The position numbers and the translations under genes were made by a program. A DNA stretch of 6,004 bases from SKPH01 sp051748565. GTDB taxonomy: Bacteria > Bacillota > Dethiobacteria > DTU022. Under the pieces are notes generated by a model, which was not told the DNA's origin, searched no databases, and saw only the letters and a program-made list of their open reading frames with translations. Shown here one piece after another: positions 4,175-6,004 of this stretch. Numbering within the stretch: position 1 is the stretch's first letter; each line of letters begins with the position of its first letter. Location: positions 1 through 6,004 of the forward strand of contig JBNJHN010000083.1 in NCBI GenBank assembly GCA_051748565.1, written 5' to 3'.

Positions 4175-5932
4175 TTATTCCTCCGATTCGGTTTTAAGTA
4201 CCGGGATAGCTTTGGTCAGTTTTTTAATCGCTCCCGGAATATCGCCATCCAGGTGAAAGCGAATTACTTCCCGGCCGGCATCGAGCAGGGCCTGCCGGTC
4301 GCCCATGGCCTGGGCCCTTTTTAAAATGCCGAAGCTTATTGAAGAGTGATCTTCACCGGGTTGATCCGGTATGGGCAGGTCACTGGGGGTTTCGGCAGTT
4401 AACTGAATAAAGAGCCCGTTTCCGGCATCTCCTTTATGAAGCTGACCGGTCGAATGCAGGAAGCGGGGGCCGTAACCGACGGTTACAGCCATTCGGGATG
4501 AGGTCTGGATTTTATCCTGCAAACCCTGCAGGGTGCGATCAGTTTTGGGTTCCGGTTTCAGGTAAGCCTGGATAGAAATATAACTTCGCCCTTTGCCTTC
4601 CTTCTTCCCGGGGTTAGCTTTTCCAAAAAAATTAATCCAGGCCTGATGCAGGTTTTCAGCTGAAGGTCCGTAATAAACTTCAATACCATTAATCGTCAGA
4701 TCGGGACTGGCGGAAGGGAGCTCTCCTTTATCCCGGTACGCTGATACCATATCGCGGGCAAGGACCTTGGCGGACTCTACATTTGGCTGGTCAAAAGGAT
4801 TGATACCGAGTGCCCACCCGGCAACAGCGGCTGCCATCATCCAGCGGAAGAATTCGCCGCCCAGAGCGTACCTGTCATGCAGGTTTAACTGGATTACAGG
4901 CTGGCCGGCCTCTTTTAAGCGGCCTAATGCCTTGTCATATGTTGGATCATCTTTAAGCCTGAGATAAATAAACAGGCGGTCGCTGCCGTAAAATTCCGGT
5001 GAGGCTAAAGTTTCGCCGTCAACCGGTAAAAGGCCTGTGCCCTCTTTCCCCGTGCTCTCTGCAATCAACTGCTCCAGCCAGGCGCCGAATGGTTCGATTG
5101 GCGGTGACAGAACAAGGGTAACCTTGTCGTGCCCGCCGCTGCCGAGAGCACCAAGGGCGACACCCAGCCATGCCGGAGTGTTGTCTTTTTCCAGCGGGCA
5201 GTTGAAGGCCTCGGCATTACAGGCCATGGCATCTGCATTGTCCAACAACTGTTCCAGGTCGGCTCCGATCAAAGCTGCCGGTACAAGCCCGAAGTATGAT
5301 AAAGCCGAATATCTGCCTCCTATGTCTGGATCGTTTAAAAATATTTTTCTAAATCCTAATTCTTTTGCTGTTTTCTCCAGGCTGCTTTCCGGATCGGTTA
5401 TGGCAATGAAATGCTTACCGGCATCCTCCCTGCCAAGAGATTTCAAAGCTTTGTTGTAAAAATATTTCATCAGTGATATGGTTTCTACCGTCCCCCCGGA
5501 CTTGGTTGAGACGATAAAAAGTGTTTTATGCGGGTCAAACTTTTTTTCTTTTTCCAGGACAGCGCCGGGGTCGGTAGTGTCTAAAACTTCGAGGTCAAGG
5601 TATCCTTCCCGGACGCCAAAGATCTTTCTGAAAACTTCAGGGGCCATGCTTGAGCCGCCCATTCCCAAAAGCAGGGCCCGGGTATAGCTGTCTGAACGGA
5701 CCTCTTCAACGAAATCCTCAATCAATTCGAGCGATTCTGCCATTGCCCCGTGACTGTTTAACCAGCCCAGACGGTTGCTTATCTCCTCCGGGCTATTGCC
5801 CCATACGGTGTAGTCGCGTTCCCATATCCGTTTGATAATGCGGTCGGTTTTCAATTTCTCTAATGCTTCCTGCACGGAGGCCTCAGGCAGGTTTACGCTC
5901 ACCATGCGGTGCCTGCTTCTGCCGATTTCCAT
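4175..5932 (-). CDS. pgi: glucose-6-phosphate isomerase of the transaldolase-fusion type, stand-alone
   Basis: This 585-residue cytosolic enzyme is predicted to interconvert glucose 6-phosphate and fructose 6-phosphate. The two SIS domains show LLGMGGSSMAPEV (88-100) and VSTKSGGTVET (141-151) for phosphate binding, then DIGGRYSALS (R207) and EQLIAESTGKEG (E292, the expected catalytic base), GINPFDQPNVE (376-386), and a C-terminal HSTGQLHKG (493-501, K500) with the family's late lysine region. The N-terminus with NRLGWL and the long C-terminal part resemble the isomerase half of bifunctional transaldolase/phosphoglucose isomerase proteins rather than E. coli Pgi; no transaldolase domain is present here. 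GGGAGGG (5946-5940) lies 7 bases before the ATG; Met10 is a weaker alternative. It is the first of two coupled minus-strand genes in the window, and a gene may lie close upstream beyond the window edge. Activity is inferred from motifs. Confidence 0.92.
   Translation of the reverse strand: MEIGRSRHRMVSVNLPEASVQEALEKLKTDRIIKRIWERDYTVWGNSPEEISNRLGWLNSHGAMAESLELIEDFVEEVRSDSYTRALLLGMGGSSMAPEVFRKIFGVREGYLDLEVLDTTDPGAVLEKEKKFDPHKTLFIVSTKSGGTVETISLMKYFYNKALKSLGREDAGKHFIAITDPESSLEKTAKELGFRKIFLNDPDIGGRYSALSYFGLVPAALIGADLEQLLDNADAMACNAEAFNCPLEKDNTPAWLGVALGALGSGGHDKVTLVLSPPIEPFGAWLEQLIAESTGKEGTGLLPVDGETLASPEFYGSDRLFIYLRLKDDPTYDKALGRLKEAGQPVIQLNLHDRYALGGEFFRWMMAAAVAGWALGINPFDQPNVESAKVLARDMVSAYRDKGELPSASPDLTINGIEVYYGPSAENLHQAWINFFGKANPGKKEGKGRSYISIQAYLKPEPKTDRTLQGLQDKIQTSSRMAVTVGYGPRFLHSTGQLHKGDAGNGLFIQLTAETPSDLPIPDQPGEDHSSISFGILKRAQAMGDRQALLDAGREVIRFHLDGDIPGAIKKLTKAIPVLKTESEE
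4180..4184 (-). promoter_or_regulatory. ribosome binding site of the UbiA gene inside the isomerase gene
   Basis: GGAGG read on the minus strand falls within the Ser-Glu-Glu codons just before the isomerase stop (4177-4175) and is spaced 6 bases from the UbiA ATG (4173-4171). Ribosomes ending on the isomerase would be placed directly on this site, which fixes the UbiA start and indicates one shared transcript. Confidence 0.8.
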
Positions 5933-5939
5933 AAAGTTA

Positions 5940-5946
5940 CCCTCCC
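5940..5946 (-). promoter_or_regulatory. ribosome binding site of the isomerase gene
   Basis: GGGAGGG on the minus strand is spaced 7 bases from the ATG at 5932-5930 and supports the longest start over Met10. No convincing -35/-10 pair is visible on the minus strand between here and the window edge, so the promoter probably lies further upstream, with this gene in a longer operon. Confidence 0.75.
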
Positions 5947-6004
5947 GTCCCGGTCTTTATAAATCATTAACTACCACAAATTGGCTGCTGCAGGAATTTC
6001 TGAG

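Noticed and set aside
5037..5459. A 140-codon plus-strand open frame opposite the isomerase gene, with other shorter ones on the same strand.
   Set aside because: These are antisense shadows of a GC-rich coding region. The minus-strand frame carries clear isomerase motifs throughout, and the plus-strand translations have no recognisable domain or ribosome binding site.
5957..6004. Minus-strand frame of 15 codons beginning LRN and ending in TAA at 5959-5957, 24 bases before the isomerase start; possibly the end of an upstream operon gene such as a 6-phosphogluconate dehydrogenase.
   Set aside because: The other two minus-strand frames also end with stops nearby, and the three-residue resemblance is too short to support any identification.

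Overview
This window looks like ordinary bacterial chromosome, most likely from an anaerobic Bacillota (Clostridia-type) organism. The evidence is the clear sigma-A-type promoters, the strong GGAGG-type ribosome binding sites, and the gene repertoire: a ubiquitin-like/Mut7-C RNase fusion, a membrane GGDEF protein, a polyprenol-kinase-like protein, and the glucose-6-phosphate isomerase type otherwise found fused to transaldolase. This lineage call is an inference from gene types, not from a marker gene. I see no rRNA, tRNA, CRISPR array, insertion sequence or phage gene.

Left part, + strand (1-1129). A near-consensus promoter (19-47) and an almost ideal Shine-Dalgarno drive a TTG-initiated 62-residue protein made of two copies of a 22-residue unit. 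A 113-bp gap containing a 17-bp perfect (G-U allowed) hairpin follows. Then comes a 247-residue protein joining a ubiquitin/ThiS-like beta-grasp domain to a Mut7-C PIN-like nuclease domain with a zinc ribbon.

Middle, + strand (1130-3285). A six-helix membrane diguanylate cyclase with intact active and inhibitory sites is followed by a second strong promoter (2385-2413). That promoter makes an 83-nt leader whose two complementary pairs interlock as a pseudoknot reaching almost to the start codon. The leader precedes an integral-membrane protein of the phytol/dolichol kinase family.

Right part, - strand (3337-5932). A glucose-6-phosphate isomerase homologue is followed, after a single base, by a UbiA-family prenyltransferase resembling archaeal digeranylgeranylglyceryl phosphate synthase; the two are almost certainly translationally coupled. 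The UbiA gene converges on the polyprenol-kinase-like gene across 51 bp, so two enzymes of isoprenoid-lipid chemistry sit tail to tail.

The items most worth following up are the pseudoknot-like leader at 2418-2497, the repeat-protein/Ub-Mut7C pair with its intervening hairpin, and the UbiA/polyprenol-kinase pairing in what looks like a bacterium.
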